Below are positions 1-12,299 of a stretch of 64,000 bases of DNA, piece by piece. The notes beneath the pieces are model-generated. The model had not been told where the DNA came from, did not search any database, and saw only the letters and a list, made by a program, of their open reading frames with translations. Within the stretch, counting starts at the first letter, position 1, and the number at the start of each line of letters is the position of its first letter. Source of the stretch: Dipteronia dyeriana (Eukaryota > Streptophyta > Magnoliopsida > Sapindales > Sapindaceae); assembly GCA_032871835.1 (NCBI GenBank), contig CM065300.1, positions 1,498,001-1,562,000 of the forward strand. Reading direction: 5' to 3'. The translations under genes were made by a program, and so were the position numbers.

Positions 1-660
1 TCGATCTCTCTTTCTTCTCTCTGTATTTTTCTGTTGTTTGTTGTGTACTATATTGCTTATATCTTTTAGAGCCAGATTATGGGTCTATTTATATGCTTAT
101 AGAACCCTAATCTGCTTTGTACAAGTAATACAAGATCTTTGTATTTAATTGTGATTCGGTTACTTGCTTGAGGTTGATTTGTCTTCTTTCTTGTTTCGGA
201 GTCTCTTATGGAAATCGAGTGGGATTCTAGTAGTGTAGTTCAATTTGGACTTGTTTCCTTATAAGAATGTAGTCTTCGTAAAGAAATCAAGTTATTTCCT
301 GATTGGGGACTCTTCTAACTTAATGTTCCATTTTATTTGGGATTCATTCCTGATGGATATCTTCGCGTATTTAATGACTTAATCCGTGTGAAATAAGCAC
401 CAAGTTCTTACTCGAGTCGTATTTATTCCCGAGTAAGAGTAATACCTGATGGTCCCGAGTAGCGTCGTTTGAGCCCAAGTGGAAGCGTTTTTTAACCAGT
501 CCCGAGTGTTGTTAACTGATTCCGAGTAGGTTTCATTCTATATATGCTTACTCGGGCTTTTCTTCTCTTTAATGATGCCTCATAGGATATTTCCTGAGTG
601 CCCATTTGGGCGTTCACCTGGTTATTTTCTCCTTCCTGTCAATGACGTGTATGCTTGGTA
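1..660. repeat. LTR-like sequence, truncated by window edge
   Basis: No coding capacity was found. The stretch is a moderately GC-rich leader-like sequence with several copies of a CCGAGT/ACTCGG word (about 410-560) and a TATA-like run near 540. This composition resembles the LTR or leader of a plant LTR retrotransposon whose remainder lies left of the window. No terminal TG/CA pair or target duplication could be fixed, so the class is inferred from texture only. Confidence 0.3.
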
Positions 661-1609
661 AAATTCACATACGAAAGTTATAATAATACTAGAAGGGATA
701 TAATCAATCCCCCCTCCCTCGTTTATACTATTAGACACTTTACCCTTCTCTATTTTCAGTGATCCTCTCAGTTAAACTAAAAGGGTAATATGGTAAAAGT
801 GTGAATTAAAATTAATTTAATAAAATATTAAAATAAAAAAATAGATATTTAAAAAAAAATGAAATTGTAAGAACTAAAAAAACAAAAACAATATTTAAAA
901 AAAAAAATCCTACGATTCCCGATTCCCCAAAGTTGGTATTTGAAAAAAAAAATCATGTTTGAATGTTGAAAAGTTAAAGGTTACTTCTCTGCAAAGATTA
1001 AAGCCTATAAAGCTGATGGAAAAAAAATGTTTAATGTAAAAATATATATATCACCTGTTTACTATAAAAAATAAAAAAAAAACTCACATCTCTCCCTCGA
1101 CCCAAACGAAGTTCTCTCTTTACATTCTATCTAATCATTTTCTCTCTTACTTATACCGTCTCATGTGAGAAGTGATGATCTATTCTGTTGAGAGAAGATC
1201 GGTAAGCTTCTCTCTCTACCCGATCTTCTCTCTCTACTGCTTCTCTCTCTTCTTTCTCTCCCAATTCGAGCCAATTTGGTTAGCCACGGGTAAGGATTCA
1301 AACACCAATCTCCTCTATTGAGAATAGATCGACACTACTAGCGCTCATTGTTGGTGGAGGTGGTGGTGGTTGGATTTAAGTACCGTTGCTTTGGACCATT
1401 TTACTTCTTTGATATACATGAAGGGGAAGAGTCCAATCCCTAAGTAAATCTTCGATAAACATAAATGCACGCGGTTGAATTTGTCCTCCACCTCCACCAT
1501 AAATTGGTTAGTATATATCCGACGCTCAAGTCGAGTTCTGAGCTCGCAATTATACGTCCCTATGGTAAACAAGTCAAGCAATTCAGAGAAGCATTTAAAA
1601 AGACGATGG

Positions 1610-1652
<43 letters not shown>

Positions 1653-1740
1653 AATTATCATCCTTCTCGGCATCCATTTTCAATCGGTCATTATCATCGT
1701 CCATATTGACATATCCATCTCTATACACCTCCATATCGTA
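661..1740. other. Gene-free AT-rich and pyrimidine-rich stretch
   Basis: Holds poly-A/T-rich DNA (780-1080), then a CT-rich block (1080-1270) and a (TA)n microsatellite at about 1611-1649. Open frames on both strands run through the TA repeat and show no recognisable domain. Nothing here supports a gene. Confidence 0.5.
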
Positions 1741-1744
1741 CCTA

Positions 1745-1930
1745 GTTGTGGAAAGAAATTCAAAGATTATGGAAATAACATACAACAGCCCGATGTAGCA
1801 CCAACATTTGTAAATAATATAAAACTAAATTTAATTTGATAAAAAGAAAATCACATGCTTAAAAGGACTTATGAAATAATGATTTGTCTAAAATAAATAT
1901 CATTGGGGAAACAAAATCTCTGTAAATAGT
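1745..1930. repeat. Dispersed repeat family S, copy 1
   Basis: This segment (starting near GTTGTGGAAAGAAATTC) matches, with substitutions and small gaps, segments at about 28535-28720 and 45440-45990. All carry the landmark GGAAATAACATACAAC or GAAATAACATACAAC followed by a run ending in TTTGTAAATA. It is one of four related blocks in the window (others near 28.3, 33.15 and 45.25 kb). Its continuation is broken up by the elements inserted at 2.0-3.8 kb. Confidence 0.6.
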
Positions 1931-2012
1931 AATATTAAAAGTTTTAAAAGAGCCATGGTTTTGTGAGAAAAAAATCATTTTGGTGAAGATTGAAAATCCA
2001 ACAAAAATTGAA

Positions 2013-2289
2013 GGGGTAATTACATCGGTGGCCATAAACTCTTGCCACCACTATCAAAATAGTCACCGGATAGAGAATTGGTTTTAAAATGACCATTTTT
2101 AGTAAACAATGTTACACTAATGGTCATTCCATCAAATTCAATCAATTTCCATCCAATTTCATCCAATAAATGGCATTTTGGTGAATAAGGGGATATCATT
2201 AATTTATTTTAGATATTTTTTAGAAATCAATTTTTCTTTTGAATAATTATATTTAGTGTATGTATATACGTATAACATATATATCAAAC

Positions 2290-2335
<46 letters not shown>

Positions 2336-2481
2336 TTATTTATTTATTTAGAAGATTAAGGTTATAAAATCTAAAAATTCTAAAAAATATATTTAAGATA
2401 AGTTGAAAAGATATATATATATATATAATTTTTTTTCTTTTTTTAGAAGATTAAAATTCTAAAAAGTATATTTGAGATAAG

Positions 2482-2536
<55 letters not shown>

Positions 2537-2792
2537 GGATATGTTATATCTATATACACACATTAAATATAATTATTTGTTTCAAAAATCTAAAGAAAAA
2601 ATTGATTTCTAAAAAATATCTCAAATAAATTAATGACATCCTCTTATTTACCAAAATACCACTTATAATTGGATGGAATGACCATTAGTGTAACATTGTT
2701 TACAAAAAATGATCATTTTGAAACCAATTCCCTATCCGGTGGCCATTTTGATAGTAGCAGTAAGAGTTGATGATCACCGGGGTAATTATCCC
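2013..2792. mobile_element. 780-bp foldback (long-TIR) MITE with (TA)n core
   Basis: The left arm (starting GGGGTAATTACATCGGTGG) and the reverse complement of the right end (GGGATAATTACCCCGGTGA) pair over roughly 280-300 bp with scattered mismatches, meeting in TA-repeat DNA (2292-2331 and 2485-2534). The flanks AAAATTGAA (2004-2012) and AAAATTTAA (2793-2801) match at 8 of 9 positions, as expected for a 9-bp target duplication of a Mutator-like element. The centre holds a second, direct duplication of about 60 bp (2350-2410 and 2444-2486). There is no coding sequence, so it depends on a transposase supplied elsewhere. Confidence 0.82.
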
Positions 2793-2978
2793 AAAATTTA
2801 AAGATAAGAGTAAAATTCATTTCGTGAAGATTGTAGTTCCTTTTTAAAAAAATGACTTTTGTGTTCTTGTTTAATTTTCTTCTTGTTCCTTTTTACTCTT
2901 TGCTTCCTGTCATAGTCTCATTTGTTTATTGAAATTAGAAAAACATTTGTTTCTTGAAACCTGAAAGTGGAAATTACT

Positions 2979-3835
2979 AAAAATAACCACAACTATTATA
3001 GAAATTTTGTTTTTAACCACATACGAAAATTTATTTGTTAATAGCCATTTTTTTGAGAAATTACTTGAATGCCCTCATATAAAAACCATCCTCAAACATT
3101 TTCTCTCTCTCTTTTCCTCTCTCTGCTTTCCTCTCTCTCTCCCCCCGATCTCTCTCTCCCACAGGCGAACCGTCGCAGGCATCCTTGCGAAGGTCGGCGA
3201 ACCGTCGCCAACCTCCTCTCTCTCTCACACCCAACCTCTCTTCTCTCTCCTCTCTCCCCGCAGCTCTATCTCTCCTCTTTCTCTCTCTCTTTCACTCACA
3301 TCTCTTTCTCTCTCCTTTCCTTTCTCTCTCACATGTCGTTGATGGCTTGCCGGAGTGCCGTCGCCTAGGCTTCACGACCGTCAAGCAATGTCGTCGAGCT
3401 CCCCCTCAGCCGACGATTAGATCTGCTGAAAAAAAATGAAATACTAGAAACCCAGAACATTTCAAGTTTGAACATTTCAATTTAGTCAACATTTCAAGTT
3501 TCAACATTTCAATTTAGGCAATATTTCAAGTTTCAAAATTTGGAAACGAAAAACTTAAAAACCTAGAACATTTCAAGTTTAAACATTTCAATTTAAGCAA
3601 GATTTCAAGTTTCAAGTTTCAAGTTTCAAGTTCCTAACTGTGATTTTAAGTTTGGTTCCAAATTTTAGTCATGATTTCAAGTTTTCTTTCAGTTTTAAAG
3701 AAAAAATCAAATTCAGGGGTATTTTTGTAATTTATGGAGATACACTGATTTTTTTTTTAAAAAGTGGCTATTAACAAATAAATTTCCGTATGTGGTTAAA
3801 AACAAAATTTCCGTAATAGTTGTGGTTATTTTTTA
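2979..3835. mobile_element. MITE with ~76-bp terminal inverted repeats
   Basis: The left end (2979-3054, beginning AAAAATAACCACAACTATTA) is nearly an exact inverted copy of the right end (3760-3835). The interior has a CT-rich block (3100-3330) and a degenerate array of the word AACATTTCAAGTTT/CAATTTAGGCAA (3455-3680). The three overlapping plus-strand open frames across the CT block are low complexity and not credible genes. No matching target duplication was found, so it may be old. The long TIR suggests a Mutator-like origin. Confidence 0.75.
3455..3680. repeat. AACATTTCAAGTTT tandem array inside the MITE
   Basis: Irregular tandem copies of roughly 17-35 bp built from CATTTCAAGTTT and CATTTCAATTTAG words, ending in four short CAAGTTT repeats at about 3603-3632. 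It lies within the long-TIR element at 2979-3835. Confidence 0.7.
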
Positions 3836-4880
3836 TTTTCTCTCAACCAGAAAAGCAAAATGTTGAAGTTACGTAGACTAACGTCACAAAAATATTTTTA
3901 AATACCGTTTTAAATAAATCCAGAAAAGTCTGAATCCAATCTGAAATTATAAATCCGAATGTGAATCTGAAAATTTTTATATCAAACTTCGAGTCCGACC
4001 AGAATATCCAAATCCGAAAAAATACGTATCCCAGATCCGATTTTGTTTTGATTGATGATATTTGTTGGGTGTTGGAGTTGAGAATTGATGAAGATCTGGG
4101 TTTGATAAGAATTGTAGAGATTGTGTAAGAAATCTTATTGTGACTTAACGATTTTACAGATACTTTGTGATGTATTATATTAATCGATGCATAGTACATG
4201 TCCTTTGATTTTTGGATTAGCATATTGTGATTTTCTCTTTATTTTTTTTTATACTAAGATTTTACGTTTGACCGTAATTTGTAAACCCTTTTCTGATTTG
4301 CGATGATATTTGTTCTGGGTTAGTTTGATTGATATCATATTTGATGTAAGGTCTTTTTGAATTTGATCGAAGTTGTGATATCATATTTGGTATTTTCACT
4401 TTTTGATTCTAGTATTAAGACTGAAGATTGAAAGACCTGAGTTTGTGAATAACTGAAGATTGAAGATCTAGGTTTATTAAGAACCGATGATTGATGAACT
4501 TGGTTTGTGAAGAACTAAAGATTGATGATCTCCATTGATGGTTTTTTATTATTATTAATTTTCGTTTTTAATTTTTTTTAAACATAATGTTTTTTAAAAA
4601 AATGAAGAAGTTATGCTTTTTTGAAAAAAAAATTCTTTTTAGATTTTTTTATTTTTTAATTTTGGTGAACTGGGGGTATTTTTGCCTTTTAATATGTTTT
4701 AACGGAACTCTTATACTTAACGGTCAAACACTACCGGCAGGGGTAGTGAATGTCAATTAAAGAGTTGTTTCCGTAACAAATCTTAAAGGAGGTTGGTGTA
4801 ATTAGTTCTTTTCATATATATATATATATATATGATCACTTTATATTTTGATTATGATCTATATTGATATCGTGCAGTTA
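3836..4880. other. Gene-free stretch with degenerate GATTGAAGAT repeats
   Basis: Contains CCGAA/TCCGAA-rich DNA (3900-4050), similar in style to 51190-51320. A degenerate series of about 40-bp words around GAAGATTGAAGATCTAGG follows (4060-4530), then poly-T DNA and a (TA)n run at about 4814-4833. No coding signal was recognised. The 4680-4800 part resembles the end of a Mutator-like element but no partner end was found. Confidence 0.4.
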
Positions 4881-4979
4881 ATAATTTTGTTAAAATGAGG
4901 GAAATTAGTTTAATCTTACAAATACCCAGATACAAGACCATTCTCATATCTTCAATCAGTCACTCTTAACTGATAAATC

Positions 4980-5803
4980 ATCACAAAGACTAACTAAAAC
5001 TTGTCCTTGAAGTTATTCAGAACCAGTCAGCAACTGAGGCACTTCTTTACAAGCATCGAGTACTCTAATGCTGAACACTGAACAGAAGAAGATTCTGGTT
5101 ACCTTGAACCCACAAGATTTTACTAGCATATCGAATCTACTTCTTCTAGATCCATATCGAATGACCCAATAGCAAGTTTGGACATGAGTTTCATGACCTG
5201 TGCATTTTACGCCTTTTGTTCTGCCTTCTCTTGTTTAAAAGTTCAAAATCGCAGCTTCATTCTCCATAACACCCGATCTTTAATATATGATTTAGAGATA
5301 TCAACACTAAAATTAAAATCAAAATGTTATCGGTTACAAGTTTTAATATACAAAGAATGAGTAATATAAACATTATTTATGGGAAAAATAGTTTACCAAC
5401 ACACGATTAATCGGTTCTTATATTTTCTTCTGAAGTATGTTATCTCATTTTCTCACATTAGGAGGTGTATGCTTGTTAACAATAGTGCCTATCGCTGTAA
5501 AGAACATAAAGCAAGTACGACCTACTGGTTCGCCAATCGAGGCATCGAATTCAACATGGAGCATTCTGTTTGATCTCACCCCATTCTTTCTCTTTGCAAT
5601 ATTTGGAGCCGCAAATAGAAACAATAATGCTCTAAAAAATAATAAAATAAAGGAATGTATAGTGATTTGAAAAGTAATAAATTAAAAAGATAAATCTAAA
5701 TTAAAATTTCAACACTACCGGGAGCCACAGAGCCCGAACCGGAAGCAATCCGAGAAGTGTCAATGGAAGAAACCTTAGAACGTCGTTGGTTAGCAGGAGC
5801 CAT
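4980..5803 (-). pseudogene. Transposase-like (plant En/Spm-associated type) gene relic, copy 1
   Basis: Three minus-strand pieces align with the better copy at 28.98-30.2 kb. A start exon (from about 5803 down to 5701) begins MAPANQRRSKVSS. A middle piece (about 5580-5420) contains VEFDASIGEPVGR and PPNVRK. A last piece (about 5235-5160) contains QEKAEQKA and MKLMSKLA. The middle piece resembles the short conserved domain VDFDxxGxPxG...PxxxxxW of plant transposase-associated proteins (Transposase_24 type). Stops interrupt the frames (after NVRK and in QEKAEQKA), so it is a relic. The family call is from motif memory and is moderate. Confidence 0.5.
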
Positions 5804-6099
5804 ATTAAAAGTACGTGAAAATACAACAATAAAATCTGCAAATTGAAAACGTGGCACTTGATTGTTCCAAGAATCAATGAAATTAAAAACATGAATAATA
5901 ATCTCCGAACAAGAATAATCACACGAAATGGAAACACATGGCATCAGATTGTTCCAAGACCCATGAATTAAACACTCTGTTCAAAACCTGTGAATAATAA
6001 TCTCTGAACAAGAATAATCAATCGAAATTGACAACATGGCATCAGATTGTTCCAAGACCCATGATTTAAACACTCCGTTCAAAACCCATGAATACTAAT

Positions 6100-7560
6100 C
6101 TCTCAACATCTTCATCACCAATATCGGGCAACGATTCCAAATCCAGAAAAAAAAAATATCAACATACAAAGCACCACCAAACATAGGAAGAAAAAAAATC
6201 TACACACCACCAAACCAACAGAACCCATGATCTGACCTTCATCATCACCATCACACCCAGACTCAGACCCAGATCCCCATCATCAACAACTCCAGAACTC
6301 AGGCCGTTGCCGTCGCCACCATAAAAAAGAAGAAGCAATTCATCATTACCAACACTAAAAATCAATTCCGGTTTTCTTTTCTATTTTATTTTTCTTTAAC
6401 AACACATAAAATTATCGCCAAACCAAGCCTAGATCCATTAAATACAAAGAAAAAAAATGAAAAAAAAAATAAAACCTGTAAAGAACAAAAAAAAAATCTA
6501 GAAATCTAGAAACGTCATCACCATATTCAAAAGAAATCGCTAGAAATTGAACCACCAACCGCCAGATTCACCAGAAATGCAACCACCCCAAATCAAACAC
6601 CCACTGCGAGATTCGCCACCATCAACCACCTCTCTCTCTCTCTCTTCAAATCAATCACCAGATTCACCACACCCATCTCCTTTCTTCTTCATATACTGCC
6701 TCAAAGTTCAAACACGAATTAAAAATAAAAAATAAAAAAAATATACAAAAGACGCAAGACACCACATCATCTGTTCTTCATCATCTGTCGCTTCAAAGAT
6801 GATTTTTTTTCCAGATTCATTTCGATCTCTCTCACACAACCCAAAGTGAATCTTTTCTCTCTAAACCCAGAAATTTGAGTCAATCACAAACCCTATGACT
6901 CAAATCCAACCAAACCCATTGTACCACAACCACCCCAAATCCGAACTCAACCTCTTCGTCTGTCAGGATTGAAGAAATCATAGGTTTATAGAAGAAGAAT
7001 TTGGGATTTAGGGTTTCATGTGGAAGAGATCTACGGGTTTGGGTGTTGTTTTGGTAAGGAAGTAAAGGGAGATCAGAGGATTTGTGTGGTTGTTTTTGAT
7101 GAGAGAGACATCAAGCGAGAGAGAATTGAAGAAATCATGTTTTTGTTTTTTTGAAAGGAATCAGGTGTTGGATGGTGATTTTGTATAAAAAAAAAATTAA
7201 AGTTTTTTTTTTGTTTTTTGATGGGTTTGATTTGGTGGTGGGTGTTGGATTTGGGGTAATTGGATTTCTGGAAACTGATGGGGATTATTTTTATAATTTT
7301 TAAAAAAATAATAATTTTTTTTTTGAATATTAATCAAACATGTCAAAGGGTGTTTATGTAATATTATTATATTTTTTTAGTTTTAATGGAATTACTCATG
7401 TAATCAGGGTGTATAAGTGTAATTTTCATTTAACTTCCGTTTCACTCCTGTCAGTTTTTGCCAATTTATAATAGTTCAAGAGGTAAATTGTCAAGAAAAA
7501 AAATTTAGGGGGCATTTTTCTACCGCGCTATAAGTTCAGGGGCACCGGTGCTATGAACCC
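6100..7560. other. Gene-free, low-complexity DNA, probably a Mutator-like element body
   Basis: Strongly strand-asymmetric DNA: C/A-rich with ACCACC and CCATCATC words from 6150 to 6960, then G/T-rich from 6960 to 7280. Open frames here are low complexity. The right part (7370-7555) has the texture of a terminal repeat, but no inverted partner was found to the left. A similar asymmetric region occurs at 22240-22840 inside a DUF1985 element. Confidence 0.35.
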
Positions 7561-7643
7561 TTAATTTTATAATATCCAATAACAACCTTGAGGGCAGAGC
7601 ACACAAATTAGAGTGTTTCTTGGGTGGTTAGTTTTCAACTGTC

Positions 7644-8400
7644 CTTTTTTTTAGAAACCAAATTTTATTACCAAAACCAACAGCAAACCAGAAACAACAA
7701 AAACAAGCAACAGCCGCGACTGCACAAAGAAAACCACAGCCAGGGCAAAACACACCCGAAGCAAAAACAGAGAAAATACGAAAGACAGAAAACAGGGGAT
7801 TACAAATTCCAAACGATCACCTCGTCCACACCTTCTGCCCCTTTCTTTGCCAAGATATCAGCATAACCATTTGATTCATTTGAAGCTCTAGAACTAAACT
7901 CAACGTTGGTCTGACCCAACCTACCCAAAATGTTGCGGATACCAAAGATCATATGCATGAAATTAATGTGACCCAAATCGGAATTATTGATCCATGAAAC
8001 AGCAGTTAAAGAATCACTAATGATAAAAAAATTCCAGTCTATCAACTTCAACTGTCTTCTTAATGAAATCATAAATGCTTCTGAAAATTTAGTGTGTGTG
8101 TGACATGAAACCAGGAATATTTTGGTAGAAAAGAAAACATGCAAAAGTGAATTGCAGCTACCAAGAAAAGAGCCCAATGAGGAAAACCCAGACCAAAAAA
8201 TAAGAAAATTGATTTGAGCCCCACCACAAAACAAAAGAATTCCCAAAAAATTAGAAATTACACCACAATACCATCATACTTTTGAGGAATGAAGAAGAAA
8301 GAAGAATCTATAAATTCCTTGGAGATAGAAGCCAGTAAAGATGCAAAGTAACAAACATGATCCCACAAGTAATGTTCTGCTTTATGAAAAATAACAAAAA
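7644..8400 (-). pseudogene. LINE 3' fragment with plant RNase H (RVT_3) domain
   Basis: The minus-strand frame 8246-7800 ends in a clear RNase H-like segment: IISDSLTAVSWINN, then ASNESNGYADILAKKG. This matches the C-terminal RVT_3 domain of plant LINE (L1-clade) polyproteins, in which SDS...A and N..AD..A are conserved. Upstream, separated by stops and frame changes, LWDHVCYFASLLAS (about 8400-8320) matches the linker between the RT zinc-binding domain and RNase H. The 3' end is marked by a short poly-A on the minus strand (T run near 7644-7651). It is 5'-truncated and lacks RT and endonuclease. It lies past the 3' end of the NRPC2-like gene on the same strand. Confidence 0.78.
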
Positions 8401-10070
8401 AAATGCTAACATCACTTGATTGACATAGGCAAGTAGCAAAAGCTACACAAATACACTTAAAACATCAAGTGTCAAAAGTGTAAAGAACTCCAAGAACAAA
8501 TCCAATATAATTTCTCCTACTTTTTGCCTTGGGAACGTAACTGAATGTACACCACATGAAAACCGCTACTATTCCTTGCACAACAAATTCCAAATAAAGA
8601 TAAAGGTAAATTTCTCCTAACTAAATTACTCATTCACTCGTAAAGTCCTTTAGCATCAACCAATTAAATTACCAAATAGGGAACTAAAATATCAACAAAT
8701 ATACAATAGGAAGATGGAGTAATATCCAAAAAATTATTATTCTATCTCTTCCTTTATATCTTTCCAATGTTATACAAGCCATTAAAATTTGAAAAATTGA
8801 TGTAGCCCAATTATATAAAAGAAAAATGAAATGGATTTCCTGATATCCCACTTGTCAAACAATCTTCAGCAAAAATCGGCTATATAATCCTCACTACCAC
8901 AGACATGCATCTGTTTTAAATATCGAGAACAAATACATCATCCCTTGTACCACATGTTGAATCTTATTATACAAGCCATATTTGTTCTCTCATCATTCTT
9001 AATTATTTCTTAGCTTTGCAGTCATTGTTCATCTTTTCCGGCAGATGGATATTTTAGCTGTTGACCAAGCTAGGATAAAGGGTTGGACAAACTTAGAGTT
9101 AGGGTGCAATTCTAAATCGGTTCTTAATTGTCTAACCAGGTCCAGTTTTCATCCTCCATAAAATCTTGATAACAATCGTTGGCTTGTAAGGCTAAGACAA
9201 AGGGTCTAAATTTTTACACGATTGCAGATTCACTAGCAGACTGGGGCATACAATTTCTTACTCCCTATGGCTAGAATTCAGCTCCTAAATATGGGGGATC
9301 TCTCTGTAACCATTCTGATTCTTTAGTAATATTCTTTAATTGTCTAACCAACTCCAGTTTTCATCCTCCATAAAATCTTCATAACAGTGGTTGGCTTGTA
9401 AGGCTCAGACAAAGGTTCTAAATTTTGTTGCAACACACATTTATAAGGGAACATTATTGCAGATTCTCTAGCAGACTGGGGCATACAATTTCCTACTCCC
9501 TATTGCTAGAATTCGGCTCCTAATGCTAGAATTCGGCTCCTAAATATGGGGGATCTCTTAGTAATATTCTTTTCTGATTAGAAAATTAACACCATATACC
9601 TCTTTCAGAGACCAGAGCCTTAGGTTGGGTCAAGGAGACTATTATTTAGTATCTATTCAATTCAAAAAAAAAAAAAACATTCTACTTACCATTCTTGCGT
9701 TATTGAAAGAGAACATAGCAATCAGACTCACACATTTGAGGGAATGAGATAAAAAGATAAGGAACCATTCTTATTTGTAGAAAACAAGAAAGAGAGTTGT
9801 AAGCATACTTGGGAAAAGAGATGAAACAATAACAGTTTTGACATAGTGATTCAAATTTCATATATTTGTGTGTGTATCAGGTATAAAAACTTTTCATTGT
9901 GTTTAGAACTGAATTTCTTCGAACAAATTCTTTTTCATTTTCAATTTCATCTAGTTCATAAAGAAATAAAATAAAATAAAAAAGGATTGAGATTTGAGGC
10001 TTACATTTTTTTTTTTTTTAAAGAAACAAATAAAACAATTAATTTTAAGTTGATAAAAGTCACCACTTAC
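8401..10070. other. Gene-free stretch below the NRPC2-like relic
   Basis: No further exon of the NRPC2-like gene was found here, although the intact gene should continue for more than 700 codons. It holds AT-rich DNA and a diverged direct duplication of about 215-235 bp (9120-9333 and 9336-9569). Confidence 0.5.
9120..9569. repeat. Diverged direct duplication, ~215-235 bp x2
   Basis: Both copies contain TCCAGTTTTCATCCTCCATA, AGCAGACTGGGGCATACA and ATATGGGGGATCTCT in the same order. The second copy has an extra insert after the TCTAAATTTT word and a small internal duplication of CTAGAATTCGGCTCCTAA. Confidence 0.8.
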
Positions 10071-10181
10071 TGGAGTAGGATCAAATCGAGAAGCCTTGTT
10101 AAGTTTTTTTAGGATGATGTCTATTGCATTCTGACTTTGAGTAATCGTCGTCTTGAATAAATCCTACAATAAAAAGTCCAA

Positions 10182-10940
10182 GTATGAAGTAAATAGGGAA
10201 ACACATAATAAGGTATAACTTTTAAATAGTGTACAAACTTTAAAACTATCATACCTCAAAAAGCAATGAAACTAGCTGGCTTGATAGTTCCAGTCGTTTG
10301 TTGCCTACATAATCCTATAAAAGGGAAAAAAAAAACATTTACAAAAGATTGGTGTGCTTGCACACAATACACATATGAATTACTAACACTAGTAGTAAAC
10401 AATTTAAGTTTCCAAGTTTGCATTTACTCCCTGTGTATGAAGTAAATAGGGAAACACATAATAAGATATAACTTTTACATAGCGTACAAACTTTAAAACT
10501 ATCATACCTCAAAAAGCAATGAAACTAGCTGGCTTGATAGTTCCAGTCGTTTGTTGCCTACATAATCCTATAAAAGGGAAAAAAAAAACATTTACAAAAG
10601 ATTGGTGTGCTTGCACACAATACACATATGAATTACTAACACTAGTAGTAAACAATTTAAGTTTCCAAGTTTGCATTTACTCCCTGTGTATGAAGTAAAT
10701 AGGGAAACACATAATAAGATATAACTTTTACATAGCGTACAAACTTTAAAACTATCATACCTCAAAAAGCAATGAAACTAGCTGGCTTGATAGTTCCAGT
10801 CGTTTGTTGCCTACATAATCCTATAAAAGGGAAAAAAAAAACATTTACAAAAGATTGGTGTGCTTGCACACAATACACATATGAATTACTAACACTAGTA
10901 GTAAACAAATTAAGTTTCCAAGTTTGCATTTACTCCCTGT
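10182..10940. repeat. Three perfect-length 253-bp tandem repeats containing one NRPC2 exon
   Basis: Units start at 10182, 10435 and 10688. Units 2 and 3 are almost identical; unit 1 differs at a few positions (for example AGGTATAAC against AGATATAAC). Each holds the same 20-codon exon with intact acceptor (TATAG) and donor (GTATGA), so each is spliceable in frame. The 60-bp exon length keeps the reading frame however many copies are used. Confidence 0.95.
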
Positions 10941-12299
10941 GGTCATAAGCAAAGCTTGGGTATGAGATATAGAACTCAGCCTATATATCCTCACCAAAGA
11001 AACATACAAATCTTAAAAAAAAGAAAGCAGTAAAACAATAAGAGAATCGTTTCCATCTGTGCAAACGCATCACATGGCCTTGGAAGTTCTGTAAAACAAT
11101 TGTTATAGAACATATATATACTATTTAAGAATAACAATATTGCATATTAGCATATTTAACATCTCTTCCTGCCTAAATTATATCAGCACTTCCTAGTGTT
11201 CCAAATCAACCACTGTTGTGAACAAGAAATAGTGAAATGAATACATGCTTCAAAAGCTATCAACCATATAAATATAATCACATGAATACAGCTAAATTTG
11301 AAACACATTCTAACGGTACCTTACAATTACATGTTCTAAATAATTGGAGTCTTATGTCTCAACTGTATAAACTTTTCAAGTATGCATACAACTAAAGACT
11401 ATTTAAAACTACAAATTTTGTTGCAATAATTTGATTATAAGACTGTAGGTTCATAATGCCTAGTTAGTCACAATAGGAGTAATAACTTCGTCATGAATTT
11501 TTCAAGTAATTTAGAATTAAATTATTTTGGATGTTATTTGATATATGTCAAAAGCATATCATCTCAATCAATTACCTCAATTGAAGGCAAAAGTAAGGCA
11601 CTAAATCGGGGATCTCTTCCGATCATTTGTACAACTTCTTGATCACTTTCCATACCCATAGCCTTCAAAACAACCATAATAGGAATCTACAAAAACAATT
11701 TTGAAAAAACATAATTATAACCAATCCATATAAATATCATAAACGGAGGGAATTGGTAATTGACAAAAAGAGAACTTAGAATTAAAACGAAAAAATTGTG
11801 CAGCACATGGACCTTGTTCACAAATTGATTGAGAATTAAATACACCTTCCCCTTCTCCATTTGAATAACCGTTTTACTTTTTACTAACTCCGTGTTGCTT
11901 GTAACAGATGCATTTATACTGAAAAGGATAAAAACATAGATTAAGAGATCGTAAATGGAAAGAATATCAGACTTTTCTTGAACTACCATCTCTTAAACTT
12001 AGTGTTTTTCTTTCTGCAAGAACATGATTTAATAAAAAAAAATGCAAATTGTGGTACCATTGGCATACACAATAAAAATACAAGAGATTCTACAAAAGAA
12101 ATGGATAAAAGAAAAAAGAAAGGGAAAAAAAAACTTTGATTCGATACATCTAAAAATTCAAAAGATAATAGTAAAGTTAGCTACAGTGAAAATACAAAAC
12201 CGTGAAATTGAGTTCATTTTTCTGAAAGGTATGTATAGAACAAAGAGATTTACAATCAAAGAGAGCAAGCAGTCCATAACAAAAAGAAGGAAACAGCTT

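Noticed and set aside
1345..1839. 146- and 124-residue frames on opposite strands with IYIYIYIY stretches
   Set aside because: Both run through the same (TA)n microsatellite and have no known motif.
3007..3439. Three overlapping plus-strand frames rich in Ser, Leu and Pro
   Set aside because: They are translations of a CT-rich block inside a MITE.
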